A stretch of DNA of 64,000 nt from Nitzschia sp. pyKryTriq1 (lineage: Eukaryota; Bacillariophyta; Bacillariophyceae; Bacillariales; Bacillariaceae). This document shows positions 47,707 through 58,782 of this stretch, piece by piece. The notes beneath the pieces are model-generated. The model ran no database searches and was not told where the DNA came from. It worked only from the letters and a program-made list of their open reading frames with translations. The translations under genes were made by a program, and so were the position numbers. Location of the stretch: assembly GCA_956465555.1 (NCBI GenBank), contig OY101117.1, positions 186,001 through 250,000 on the forward strand, given 5' to 3'. Position 1 is the stretch's first letter, and the number at the start of each line of letters is the position of its first letter.

Positions 47707-50700
47707 ATGTCCCGTCGCAGCCAACAAGCCGAAGAGGATGAAGCCATCAAGGAGAGGGAACGCAGGTCTCGCATTGTTCCGAATTTAGGCAGTATCGTGA
47801 GAGAACCAGTCATGGTGAGCCCCGGGGCGTCTGCTGCTGCTACTACGGCTGGTAGTAGTGGTGGTATCTCCGCGGTCCGACCCGGAGCTGTTTCCATGGT
47901 GGCGCCCCCTCCCCTAATGGGCGCCGGGGGAAGCAACAGCAGACATCCTTCTCGGAGAATGTCACAAGAAGAACAGGATCGTTTGACGAAAGAACGAGAA
48001 CGGGCGGCTCGAAGCTCCGCCACTAGCGTGGTTCCGAACCTTGCCGATCAAATGTCTGGAGAAGAATTGCAACCCACCGTCATCAGCCCCAGCGGTCGAG
48101 TAGTCAAGCCATCCGCGGTCGCTTCCATCCCGCCGGGTGCTCGATCGGTAATGAGTACTATGGCCGCACCTAATTTGGATGGGGGGCCATCCAGCAATGG
48201 CAGTGTTACTCGAAATGATCGAAAAATGTCGCAAGCAGAACAGGATCGTCTCCTCAAAGAACGAGAACGGGCGGCTCGAAGCTCTGCCACAAGCGTGGTT
48301 CCAAATTTGGCCGATCAAATGTCGGGAGAGATGAAACCTAGCATCGTTAGCCCAAGTGGTCGAGTCGTGGTGCCATCAGCAGCAGCAGTCGCTTCCTCAG
48401 CGGCCGCACGGTCGGCGATTCCCCCTCCCAGTTTGGCCAGCAGCAGCAGTATTGGCAGTACTACTAGTGGAATGTCGCAGCTCGAAAAGGATCGACTTGC
48501 CAAGGATCGTGAACGGGCGGCTCGAAGCTTTGCCACAAGCGTGGTTCCGAACCTAGCGGACCAAATGTCGGGAGAGATGAAACCTAGCATCGTTAGCCCA
48601 AGTGGTCGAGTCGTGGCGCCATCAGCAGCAGTCGCTTCCTCAGCGGTGGCACGGTCGGCGATTCCCCCTCCCAGTTTGGCCAGCAACAGCAGTATTGGCA
48701 GTACTACTAGTGGAATGTCGCAGCTTGAAAAGGATCGCCTTGCCAAGGATCGTGAACGGGCGGCTCGAAGCTTTGCCACAAGCGTGGTTCCGAACCTAGC
48801 GGACCAAATGTCGGGAGAGATGAAACCTAGCATCGTTAGCCCAAGTGGTCGAGTCGTGGCGCCATCAGCAGCAGTCGCTTCCTCAGCGGTGGCACGGTCG
48901 GCGATTCCCCCTCCTAGTTTGGCCAGCAACAGCAGTATTGGCAGTACTACTAGTGGAATGTCGCAGCTTGAAAAGGATCGCCTTGCCAAGGATCGTGAAC
49001 GGGCGGCTCGAAGCTTTGCCACAAGCGTGGTTCCGAACCTAGCGGACCAAATGTCGGGAGAGATGAAACCTAGCATCGTTAGCCCGAGTGGTCGAGTCGT
49101 GGTGCCATCAGCAGCAGCAGTCACTTCCTCGGCGGTGGCACGGTCGGCGATTCCCCCTCCCAGTTTGGCCAGCAACAGCAGTATTGGCAGTACTACTAGT
49201 GGAATGTCGCAGCTTGAAAAGGATCGACTTGCCAAGGATCGTGAACGGGTGGCTCGAGGAAGTTACGGTTCGACTGTGGTTCCGAATTTGGCGGCTCAAC
49301 TAGATGTGCCCGGGCCACCCGTCGTGGCCGGTGCCGTCTCGGTGGGGGGCACTGCCGCCGTCGCCGGCCCGCCTCTCTCTCAAGCGGAACAGGATCGTCT
49401 CAAGAAGGAACAAGAACGTGCGGCTCGTAACCCTCTCGCGGCTACTGCGGGACCTGCTGTCGCAGTCGGGGCAGTGGCCGTAGGTCCCGTGGCAACAGCG
49501 TCAAGTGGCCTGCAATACGATCGTGACTTGGAGCAAAAGGAACGAGAACGTAAAGCGGGAAATTATCATCAAGCAACCACCGGAGGAGACAGCAGCCAAG
49601 CCAGACAAGCACGATACAATGTCGTCGCGGAACTTTTGGGTGAAGAAGTTGATACTTACGATGACGATCAAATGTCCTATGCACCGACGTTGGGAGGAGA
49701 TTCTGTCAATACGTACTACGCCGGTGCTGGTGGACGAATGATGCAACAACAACAACAACCCCAGCAGGCAGTCCATCGAGAATCCGCCACCAACTTTGTC
49801 GTCGAATCGGAAGATCGCGTCCGTGCGCGATATCAAGCAGCTGCCATGGCCATGGGAGGACAGCTTACTCAAGAAGATGAAGATCGAATGATGAAAGAAC
49901 GGGAACGTCAGGCTGCGGAATCGTCCAACCGATCAGCAGCACGGTTGCAAGAAATCGAAGATACCAACGCCAAGGCTAGCGCCACTCGAGGAGGAGCCGC
50001 TGGCGCCGTCCACGTCGGTACCTCTGATCTTCTGGTGGGAAGTGTCGATTTGGCCACGGTCGGTGATGCCACCTACCTCAGTGCTGATGCTTTGGCCAAA
50101 GCTAGAGGACGGCGTACCCATGGTGCATTGTCTGTTAGTGGAAGAAGCAACGACGACATGTCGACTACTAGTGAGCGGTCCACTCCAGCACCACCACGCT
50201 TGGTCTCCCCTGGTGCCTTGTCGGTGTCTGAGGGACAGGCGGAACATCTGGGAAAAGGAAGCTTGACCCACGTAGTTGGTGCAACGACGACTCCTCAAGT
50301 ACAAGTCCAGGCCATGAGGTCGGTAGCGCCCACCCCTATCGCAGATACATATACAGCCAATGTGGCGGACACCATGGATACGCTCGAAAGTCAGACCGTT
50401 GGTGACTATGTTCCTGATGGAAATGGTAATGCCGCTGAACGAGTTAAAGCTGTTGCTGAGGCAGCGCCGGATGAAAAGAAACAGGACGACGCCGAAAGCC
50501 CTTCAAGACGCAAGTGGTATATTATTGGTGGTGTTATATTGGTCCTAATTATCGCCATAGGCGTGGGCGTCGCCTTGGCGTCGGGAGGCGGTGGAGACGA
50601 CGAAGGTGGAACAGGATCACCCGCATCAGGAGGCGGAGGAGCCCCCGTTTCGGCGCCTACTATTGCTCCCGTGGCAGCCCCCGCTCCCGAGTCGGAGCGC

Positions 50701-52687
50701 CGCATTGCCTTTCGCGAGTATGTCATAGAACAAGGTATTTCCACAGAGGAGCAATTGACTGACCCTCTCTCGCCACAATACAAGGCCTTGACATGGTTGA
50801 CCGATGTGGACACCAACACTGATCTCGGCGATGATCAGGTTGTCACCAGTCGATATGTTCTGGCCGTATTTTATTACAGTTTGAATGGCGAGAACTGGAC
50901 CGAAGATAGCCCTTGGCTGGATCCTAGTTCAAATGTTTGTGATTGGAACCGCATTACTTGTGAAGGTGGAGGGGTAAAGGTAATCAGCGAGGAGGAGGAC
51001 GTGAATATATTGGGGACAATTCCAACAGAGGTGAATGCGTTGCCCTATCTGGAGGAATTGAATGTCAACAAGAACAAGATCCGGGGACTGGCTGGCCCAC
51101 TCGATAGTTTGAGTAAGTGATCCGTAGTAGCAAGAGCAAGAATGGATGATTACTTGCTCAAGTGTGCAGATACCATCTAACCGCTGATTACTTCACCTTG
51201 GAAATTACCCCACGGCAGAGCGACTCTCGTTGAAGGCGGCGAGTCTTGGAGAAATATACCGAGAAATCCCTACCATGATCTTTGAAATGACAAATCTACG
51301 TAAGTGTCACTAACCAACCGCTGTGGGGTCAATCTGGAGTTTTGCCCTCGTTCATTGTCTAAATTGCAAGCACGCTGACTGGCTTTTTTCAGAGGCTTTG
51401 TTCCTGGCGGAAAATAACATTGTTAGTACAATCTCGACCAGCATTGGAAGATTGTCGTCTTTGAGTAAGTCCTTACCATGAAATGATTGATTGTTCCAAC
51501 AGATCGATTTATTTACTTATTACAATTACTCACTCTTCCTTGCGTAGCTGATCTGGATTTATCAGGGAATGGCTTTACGGGGTCCATCACAACTCAATTT
51601 GACAATATGGTCAACTTGAGCGAATTTTCGGTGGCCAATAACAACTTGAGTGGCGATTTGATGGAAACTATTCGTGGATTGACTAGTGCGCGTAAGTATT
51701 TTTTCGGATGATAGAAAGAACTTGTACGAGAAAGGCGTCTCATTCATTCCATGTCTCTCTTTTTATGATGACAGGGAGGCTCGATGGCACTGCTAACAAA
51801 TTCACTGGAACAGTGGGTCCCGAAATCGTCGAGTACACCAATCTTCGTAAGTAGTACTTGAATAATTGGAAATGAACACCCCTCCGGTTGTCTTGCACAT
51901 CATTCTCACGAAATGCATGTCTGTAATATAATATACCTGCAGAACGATTTGAATTTTCCGGCAATCAACTTGGAGGCCCTTTTCCCAATGTCCTATTCAA
52001 TGTCTCTTCGCTCGGCGTTTTGGATCTCGAAATGAATTTCTTCACTGGAACTTTGAGCGCTGACATTGCTCAGCCTACAGGGCTTCAACAACTCTCCCTT
52101 GGTCAGAACGGCATTAGAGGTTCTCTGCCATCTGAAATTGGAAGGCTTTCACGTTTGATCATTTTCAAGCTCCATTCGAGTTTGCTGGAAGGACCTATTC
52201 CGACAGAGATAGGTCTTTTGCTTCGGTTAAGTGAGTTCTTCATCGTGGTGTACACTATATTTGTAGTGACTGACTGACAAACTCTACGCGATTTGCTGAA
52301 TGTTGAATAATTTACTTTGCCCACTCACTCACTCACTCACTCACTTACTCTTTATGTTTTGCTTTTTTTTGCGGCATCCTTATTGCCTCGATCTAATATT
52401 ATATACGTACAGGCGAGCTTTCTCTGGAGACCAATTTTCTCACTGGCCGCATTCCGACTGAAACTGGCAACCTGCAAAATCTCAGTAGTCTAAATCTTGC
52501 GACAAATCTTCTCACTGGACCAATCCCTTCGGAACTTGGGAATCTCAGCAATTTGAATACGCTGAATCTTGAGTCAAACAATCTGACGGGGACCCTGCCT
52601 AGTGAAGTTTGTAACGCTCCTTCCTTGGTGCAGCCAGTAGTTCTGGGCGCGCCCAGCTACTGTGGAGAATGTCCGAAATGCTTGTAA
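47707..52687 (+). CDS. Leucine-rich-repeat single-pass membrane protein with N-terminal 81-residue repeats, seven exons
   Basis: The frame is open from a GTG at 47659; the first ATG is 47707. Exons: 47707-51112, 51219-51299, 51393-51464, 51548-51691, 51775-51846, 51943-52230 and 52413-52687. All introns are GT-AG and phase 1, and the joined CDS encodes 1445 residues. The cytoplasmic half has five or more tandem units of about 81 residues (MSQLEKDRLAKDRERAARS, VVPNLADQMSGEMKPSIVSP), then similar ERERxA stretches. A membrane segment (WYIIGGVILVLIIAIGVGVA) lies at about residues 938-960. The outer part has ESERRIAFREYV, AVFYYSLNGENW, PWLDP and CDWNRITC, then about ten LxxNxLxGxIP-type LRRs and a CGECPKCL end. 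No kinase domain. Paralogue of 16122-19938. Confidence 0.92.
47959..49260 (+). repeat. Tandem coding repeat, 243-267 bp units
   Basis: Units begin at 47959, 48226, 48472, 48715, 48958 and 49204 (the last partial). Steps are 267, 246, 243, 243 and 246 bases, always multiples of three. The units from 48472 to 49203 are almost identical at base level, while the first is diverged, so the array grew recently from its middle. Confidence 0.95.
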
Positions 52688-52898
52688 CATCATCATCAGC
52701 AGCAGCAGCAGCATGATCATCTAAAGATTGGATCAACGCTCTATGTACTAATTGATAATAAAATATTCATCCTACTACTACATACACCTACTATACCCGA
52801 GCACTTATTTTTTGTAAGGCTGTTGGCGTTTAATTTCTCCTTGTACGGTAGTCTACTACTACTAGTAAAAGGTTACTCGATCGTGGTTGTGGTTGTGG
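52688..52898. other. Convergent 3' spacer
   Basis: 211 bases between the LRR stop and the sulfotransferase stop. It starts with (CAT/CAG)n simple sequence and has AATAAAATATT near 52758-52768, a possible poly(A) signal. Confidence 0.4.
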
Positions 52899-53936
52899 TT
52901 ATGTTGTCGTTCGCATGGAATAGCCGAATTCTACAAACGACCTGGCTTCTATTTGGTTGATCAAGCGGAGACTTTCCGTCGAAAGATCTTTTCCGGTCAA
53001 TATAGCACCTTTTTGTCGTGGATTCATGCGTTGTTGAACAAGTCGAATCTTCTTCTTCTTCGTTTTCTCCTTCTTCTTGTCGGGTCCATAATAGCAGTCC
53101 ATGAGTCGTTGAAAATCACTTTGGAGCCGTTCAAAGTGCAGAATATGATCCACGATTCGGGTTGTTTCGTCCATGTCAAAAATGTATTCGTATTGTGGAA
53201 TGAACAAATCGAGATCGGGATGACCGAATCGGGCCTGCATAAAGGCATTCATAAAGCCAGGATCGTTCATTTGCGATGATGAAATATTATTATTCCTGTT
53301 GTCCAATAGTAGTGATGATGATGGACGACGACCAGCAGCACCACCAAATTTGAAATGTTGATAATATTCGCTCACGGCCCGCTCGTAGGGAGACCGGACC
53401 ACGGCAAAGAACTTTGTATCATGATCATGATCATTATTATTACTATTTTTGTTCTTCCAAGAAATAAAATAGCGGGGCGGTACATGTTTGGCATTTCCCA
53501 CGGTTCGATTCGTCAATCGTTTCAAGGCCTTCTCGTCGATGAGGCGTCCTGCTCCTGCTCCTCCTCCTGCTGCTGCTCCTCCTCGTTTGTAGTAGTCCTG
53601 ATAGCCTCGAATTCCTGCCAGATCCAAGGAACGTTCGATAGCCGATCCACCCGTTTTCCGAATATGAACAAATTGGAGCCGTGGTCGAGCAGGATCAAGA
53701 GAAGAAGAAGAAGAAGAAGACGATGACGAGTGGTTGCAGGCGAGTAAGGATGGCAACCTATGGGAAATTGTCTCTGTTATCGATGCTGCTGCTGCTGCTG
53801 CCTTGGTATTATTATTCCAATAATATGGCGAACTCCAGATCTGGTAGGCCACGACCAAATGTGTCACAACAAGACCTCCGAGAAAGGCACGGATTCTCAG
53901 CTTCTTCCTATTATTGCTGGTGGGCCTCGCCATCAT
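52899..53936 (-). CDS. Golgi-type carbohydrate sulfotransferase
   Basis: The frame is open from a GTG at 54038; the first ATG is 53936 (a second at 53933), giving 345 residues. A signal anchor (AFLGGLVVTHLVVAYQIW, residues 17-34) makes it a type II membrane protein, as expected in the Golgi. After an Ala/Ser linker, FVHIRKTGGSAIERSL (residues 89-104) is the 5'-phosphosulfate-binding loop for PAPS. FFAVVRSPYERAVSEYY further on is the 3'-phosphate-binding motif. The family (sulfotransferase 2/3-like, heparan-type) moves sulfate from PAPS to sugar hydroxyls. In diatoms such enzymes are expected to act on sulfated glucuronomannan and mucilage, which is inference. Length is normal for the family. 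Confidence 0.85.
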   Translation of the reverse strand: MMARPTSNNRKKLRIRAFLGGLVVTHLVVAYQIWSSPYYWNNNTKAAAAAASITETISHRLPSLLACNHSSSSSSSSSSLDPARPRLQFVHIRKTGGSAIERSLDLAGIRGYQDYYKRGGAAAGGGAGAGRLIDEKALKRLTNRTVGNAKHVPPRYFISWKNKNSNNNDHDHDTKFFAVVRSPYERAVSEYYQHFKFGGAAGRRPSSSLLLDNRNNNISSSQMNDPGFMNAFMQARFGHPDLDLFIPQYEYIFDMDETTRIVDHILHFERLQSDFQRLMDCYYGPDKKKEKTKKKKIRLVQQRMNPRQKGAILTGKDLSTESLRLINQIEARSFVEFGYSMRTTT

Positions 53937-54366
53937 AATATGTATGGGATATACAAGTGCATGCAATATAGTACTAGATAATATAGTATCGATATCATCA
54001 ACCGCAACATCCACATCCACAACCAAAACCACAACCACAACACATCCTTTTCGTCGTGTTGTGGAAAATATTATTATAGGATGTGATGAAAAGACAGCAC
54101 TGCTATGCGTATATTTTTTCTCCTCGAGGAGTACGTGTAATAGTAGCAGAGGAGTCGTTTATGTGTCGTTTTTGTGACATCGAATGAATCGAAAATCCAT
54201 CGGAACGAACACAGTCCCTTATTCGAGCGTGACCTGCTCGGACCTCGCGATGCCCGCGAGGTTTTTGGTTCAGTGCGGGGGTTGTAGCACACGCGCCGAT
54301 AAAAGAAAACTAAAAGTCATCGTCACGATCCAAAAGATCCCATACGGTAGTACAGTACATCCCACA
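53937..54366. other. Spacer upstream of the sulfotransferase gene
   Basis: ACCACA simple sequence at 53998-54045 gives the false GTG-started extension of the sulfotransferase frame. No gene. Confidence 0.45.
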
Positions 54367-55500
54367 TCACAGACAGCACGCGGTCATATCCATCGGAAGT
54401 CCATGTAATACCAAAACAACAACAACAACAACAACAACAACGCCGACCACAACAAAACAACAACATGTCGGACCATCATCACCTTCCTCTTTGTTGGCGG
54501 TGTTAACCTTGGCCTTCAATCGTAGCGCTTCAAGGGTGAGATGATGCACGGGCGATAGGGCTTGAGAGGAATGGTTAAGAAATCGGTCTATTTCGATCTC
54601 ACAATTGGCCGAGAGAGGCGCCAGCATGGCCCGCTTGGTTATGATCCTGATGTCGTTTTTCAAGAGGTTCTCGGTACATTCCATCATTACCACCAGTGCG
54701 TCACTCCAAGGACCACAACCGGAGCAGATCCACACTGTTTGCGAGAGAACTAGCCCAACTCGACAGCATGCTATCTTGGTACAATTCGGGCACCGAACTT
54801 GTCGGCAATAGTCCAACCCGGTACAACGAGAACAACCACACAAAAAGACTTTTGTGTGAAAGAGCTCAGCACGCCGATCGATGATGCTGGACTCGAACAG
54901 GCTTCCCGTGTAAGAAATAGTCAACAAATCTCCCTCCTGGATAGCCCGGATAACTTTGAGCTCCATTTTTCCGTCACTGTTCAACGATGAGTACGACAGG
55001 TTTGGCTCGCAGGAATGGGCTACCTTGGAGCCCCACAAGAACAGAGCAACCTTGGGATCCGGCTGGTGACATACTTCCGTGTAGACGTTTCCGACCGATC
55101 CATGATAAGTATGGGCGTTGATCTCTGCAATGGCCATCAACTTGAAGAGAAGCTCGGGATCTAAATCCCGATTGCATGCAGCCGCCATCACAGCCCGCAA
55201 TTTGTGATCTAGACAAAACGCCCTATTCAGTGAAGGGTAGTGCATATCCAGGATGTCCTTCTGATGCTTGTCCGACAACGCCTGGAACTTGGAGATGGCA
55301 TCCTCCCAGTTACTATTCTTCCAAATCATTACGGGGGTTTCGCGAAACACAATATCGCCAACCTCAAAAGATCGTGTCGCAACAAGTACCCTTCCAAGAT
55401 CTGGATTCGTCGTACTTACTTCCAGTCGGGTTCCAGACGCATCCTCGACTAGATCATCCAAGCCGACGAGGACTGATGGTGGCAAGGAAGACAACTTCAT
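54367..55500 (-). CDS. SMYD-like SET-domain protein
   Basis: 377 residues from an ATG at 55500. LGRVLVATRSFEVGDIVFRE (about 35-54) is the SET N-terminal strand region. GSKVAHSCEPNLSYSS (about 158-173) is the N/A-H-S-C-x-P-N motif, and GDLLTISYTGSLF carries the conserved Tyr. FLCGCSRC is the post-SET CxCxxC zinc site, followed by further Cys pairs (CPNC, CSGCG). There is no MYND finger between the SET halves. SMYD-type SET proteins methylate lysines of histones or other proteins using SAM; the substrate is not shown. The last about 30 residues are a hydrophobic poly-Val tract coded by a GTT microsatellite. That could be a tail anchor, or a sign that the true end lies behind an unrecognised intron. 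Confidence 0.8.
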   Translation of the reverse strand: MKLSSLPPSVLVGLDDLVEDASGTRLEVSTTNPDLGRVLVATRSFEVGDIVFRETPVMIWKNSNWEDAISKFQALSDKHQKDILDMHYPSLNRAFCLDHKLRAVMAAACNRDLDPELLFKLMAIAEINAHTYHGSVGNVYTEVCHQPDPKVALFLWGSKVAHSCEPNLSYSSLNSDGKMELKVIRAIQEGDLLTISYTGSLFESSIIDRRAELFHTKVFLCGCSRCTGLDYCRQVRCPNCTKIACCRVGLVLSQTVWICSGCGPWSDALVVMMECTENLLKNDIRIITKRAMLAPLSANCEIEIDRFLNHSSQALSPVHHLTLEALRLKAKVNTANKEEGDDGPTCCCFVVVGVVVVVVVVVLVLHGLPMDMTACCL

Positions 55501-56026
55501 CCTTTGAAAGCTGGTCGCTCATGATAGTAGAGTCTCCAGAAGATAAATGGCTTAGGAAGACATATCTCTCGTTAGGCTTTGAATGCGAGGCTGTGAATGG
55601 ATGGATGGATGGATGGAAACATTCAATCTACCTCCTGTAGCCCTTGGACCTTGTAGAATCATCATCAACATCCGCTACTCAGGTTGATTGGACCTGCTCA
55701 AATTTTTGCCGTCCGTAGATTTCATACTACAGTATTTTACTAAAATAAAATAATAATGACGAATGGAGCAAGCAACATCTCAAAATCTTTCATTGGACGA
55801 CCAAATTTTCAACCTACTATGTATTTCTATTTGCACCGCAGTACCAAGGATAAAGCGGACGATGACGATTCGATCATGATTCAAGTCCTCACGCTTGCTA
55901 GCATTACAGAAGAGCAAGTACCCTCGACATAGGTATTAAGTAGTGCGCTGTACTCGAAACTAAATTGATCAAGGTCCAATCTATATACAATATTATTATC
56001 AATATGATTCCTACTACATATAATAA
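55501..56026. other. Spacer between SET and P450 genes, no gene seen
   Basis: Includes a (GGAT)n tract near 55598-55616 and an A/T-rich stretch near 55735-55760. Should hold the promoter of the SET gene and the 3' end of the P450 gene. Confidence 0.45.
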
Positions 56027-57808
56027 TCATGATGATACGTTTCGAGGTTTCAACACTACTCGAATATCCGAGTCTGGGCGTTGGGTGAAGCTTGTCACCA
56101 GCTTGACGGGTGGATGATTTGGCATGAGCGACACCTCGAAATTTTTCAAGATGTGTGCCAAACAAAACACCACTTCCAATTCGGCAAGATCTTGTCCTGG
56201 ACAAATCCGAACACCATTACCAAAGCCAGTACTGAGAGTGACTCCTGTTTTGGGACCGGGCTTTATGACATTCCATTTTGTCGTACCGTCGTCCTCTCCT
56301 CTTGGAACGAGCCAACGTTGGGAACAAAAAGTGGACGGAGGCTCTCCATTCGGGCCATTGGGAATGCCACTGCCTTCGAGACCACCAAGATAGGCAAAAT
56401 TCAGATAGAAGGTCAGTCCCTTGCGGATGGGTATAGTACCTCCTCCGAGTTCCAAATCTTGAGCCGCCTCCAAGAACAGGGCGGGTGCCGTACCCTTGAG
56501 TCGAGCGATTTCGTAAAAGAAGGCACGAAGTTGCGGAAGACCTTGCTTCAATTCATCCACTGAAGCTGTCGTCTCTAAAGTGGAAGAGAGAGCCATAACT
56601 TCCTTTTCCAACTCGACGAGTAGAGATGAGTTGTAGTCTTGAAGTAGTTCCCACAAACAAATCATGGCGGTATTACCGGTAGTGTCGGCCCCCGCCGCAA
56701 ACATGGTGGTCAAATTTCCCATTAGTCGTGAATGCGCCATGACTTCTTTTTGACTCAATAGTTTCTCAAGATAGGTCCGACCTCGATTATTAGTAGTAAT
56801 GGTACCGGGTTGCTTCTTCGTCTCTTCATTTTTTTCTTTATTATTATTCTTGTCCGCTTCAAAAGATCGAATCGTGTCTCGCATCAATTTTTGGATTCGT
56901 CGAAAGGCAAATTCTCCACCATCCAAATACTGTCCGATGAATGGGATCCTCCAATACCATACAGGACACAAGGCGCGAGGCGTCATGAGATCAAACATGG
57001 TACGTAAAGCTTTGGCTTCTTGACAATCGTCCGGACGGCGCAAACAGTCAAAGTCTTGATCAAACGCCACCAACCCAATATTATCAATCGCATACGCCAA
57101 TAGATCTTGATTGATGATAATACCAGCAGCAGCATCAGCAGCATCAGCAGCATCTTCTGCTTGCTGCACGGCGGCTTGTTGTTGTTGACGCCATTTTTCA
57201 ATGAGTCGTTGGGTAGTGGTACGAATAAAGGGTAGATAATCCGTCATGTGTTTATGATTCAAGGGTGGCGCCATGATGCGTCGATCCTTTCTCCACACCT
57301 CTCCTTCGGCCGAAAAGACTCCATTCGCTCCGACACTGGTCACCGATTCAATTTCTTCTCGCGGTCGTTTCATTTGGTAGGGCCGCAGCTTGCAAATTTC
57401 CAATGCCAATTTATTGTTACACACCAATATATGAGGTTGTCCAAACAAATTGGCTTCCAGCAATCCCGTCGGATTGGAAGGAATGTTCCCATACTCGACG
57501 ATCCATTCGACCAATTGATCATGCACACGAGGGATGCCGCCGTTCTGTAACGGATTCCCAATCAAGGGCAGCGCTCCTGGAACGACGGGCCATGATGGCT
57601 TTGCTTGTTTTGCTTTTGGTGGCTTTGGAAAGAAGAAATAACGAAAGACGGTAGGAACAATGGTAACCGCTGCCAGAGTGGAAACAGCGACCACCACCAC
57701 GAGATTAACACCATCAGTAGTAGTAGTAGTAGTAGTATTTGAAGCACTGCTGCTGCTGCTGCTGCTGCCTCCACCACCAGGAAACTTTAGGCTCGCCATT
57801 ACCGTCAT
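56027..57808 (-). CDS. Cytochrome P450 monooxygenase
   Basis: 593 residues from an ATG at 57808. A Ser/Thr run is followed by an N-terminal membrane anchor (LVVVVAVSTLAAVTIVPTVF, about residues 35-55) and the proline-rich hinge (PSWPVVPGALPLIGNP). FAAGADTTGNTA is the I-helix oxygen-activation motif. FYEIARLKG carries ExxR. FGNGVRICPGQDLA is the heme-binding loop, with Cys536 as thiolate ligand. A linker of Lys/Asn/Glu (about residues 320-345) is inserted before the I helix. All catalytic features are present, so an ER-bound, active enzyme is expected with a P450 reductase partner. The substrate class cannot be told; sequence around the motifs is in the range of plant/algal CYP97/CYP4-like clan enzymes, but I do not assign a family. 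Confidence 0.92.
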   Translation of the reverse strand: MTVMASLKFPGGGGSSSSSSSASNTTTTTTTDGVNLVVVVAVSTLAAVTIVPTVFRYFFFPKPPKAKQAKPSWPVVPGALPLIGNPLQNGGIPRVHDQLVEWIVEYGNIPSNPTGLLEANLFGQPHILVCNNKLALEICKLRPYQMKRPREEIESVTSVGANGVFSAEGEVWRKDRRIMAPPLNHKHMTDYLPFIRTTTQRLIEKWRQQQQAAVQQAEDAADAADAAAGIIINQDLLAYAIDNIGLVAFDQDFDCLRRPDDCQEAKALRTMFDLMTPRALCPVWYWRIPFIGQYLDGGEFAFRRIQKLMRDTIRSFEADKNNNKEKNEETKKQPGTITTNNRGRTYLEKLLSQKEVMAHSRLMGNLTTMFAAGADTTGNTAMICLWELLQDYNSSLLVELEKEVMALSSTLETTASVDELKQGLPQLRAFFYEIARLKGTAPALFLEAAQDLELGGGTIPIRKGLTFYLNFAYLGGLEGSGIPNGPNGEPPSTFCSQRWLVPRGEDDGTTKWNVIKPGPKTGVTLSTGFGNGVRICPGQDLAELEVVFCLAHILKNFEVSLMPNHPPVKLVTSFTQRPDSDIRVVLKPRNVSS

Positions 57809-58750
57809 GAAAAACTCTACTACAAACTAGACCTCTTTACTACTGCCAGAGAGCAAGAAGTAGTCGTAGTCTCCTAAAAGAGTAGAGAGTGTTCCAATCT
57901 GAGGCGAAAGAATAAATAACAACGTAATCTTACAGTATGTGTCCATGGACACAAGACCCAAGAAGTAATGCCGGTAGTACCAGTACCGGTAATACAACGG
58001 TACTACTCTCTACTACTAATAGTAGGTGGGTGATATGTCGAGAAAAGATCGCGGGAGGATACACGTCACTGCGCATTATTCATTCCGTCCGTCCTCCGGC
58101 ATGATTATTTTATTCCAGTCAGTCAGTTCAGTCGTTTCAATTGTGTGTCATTTGTGACGTGTCACCACGGTACAGTACCAGTACGTGTACTGGTACTGTT
58201 GTGTAGACGACTCCAACAGGATCGATGTTTGTTTGAAGTGAGTCAAGGTAGTCGTTCGTGAGGTTTGGACTGACGCACTCGCTCAAAAGGACAAAAATCG
58301 GCGACGCCCGCCTCGCTATTTAGACGATTGCTAACTTTATATAACGTCTTCGGCTTATTTATTCTCGCAAACCACATACAATGATTTAAGGAAGAGCCGG
58401 CCGACTTTTAAAATTTGTATTGAAACGGCGATCGCTCGCGATCGATGGGGGGTGCTTGCTTCCTTCTTTGGTTCACAGTGCGTGTGTGGACACACAGTAC
58501 GACGTCCTACGAGTACCTTCTTTACAAGCAGTACTGTGCGAGTAGTACCGGTAGTGGGGTTGGCCCGTAGTAAATCGAGCTTGCCCTTCCGCACCGGCAG
58601 CGGCCATCACTTCAGGCTTTTTATCGCGATGCGAAGAAAGAAAGAGCGTACCGAGCATCAAGGAAACGCGGGGAGAGTATCTCATCGTTTTATTTGTAGT
58701 TGTACTGTAGTGGTTGTTCCCTGCTCTTTATGCTCTCTACATCGAGTGAC

Positions 58751-58782
<32 letters not shown>

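Noticed and set aside
48315-49235. 306-codon ORF on the minus strand with repeated hydrophobic units
   Set aside because: It is the antisense of the tandem 81-residue repeat of the LRR gene; repetition keeps one antisense frame open in every unit.
47959-49260. Regularly spaced repeats (possible CRISPR array)
   Set aside because: Units are about 243 bp, in frame and coding, without spacer/repeat alternation, in a eukaryotic gene.
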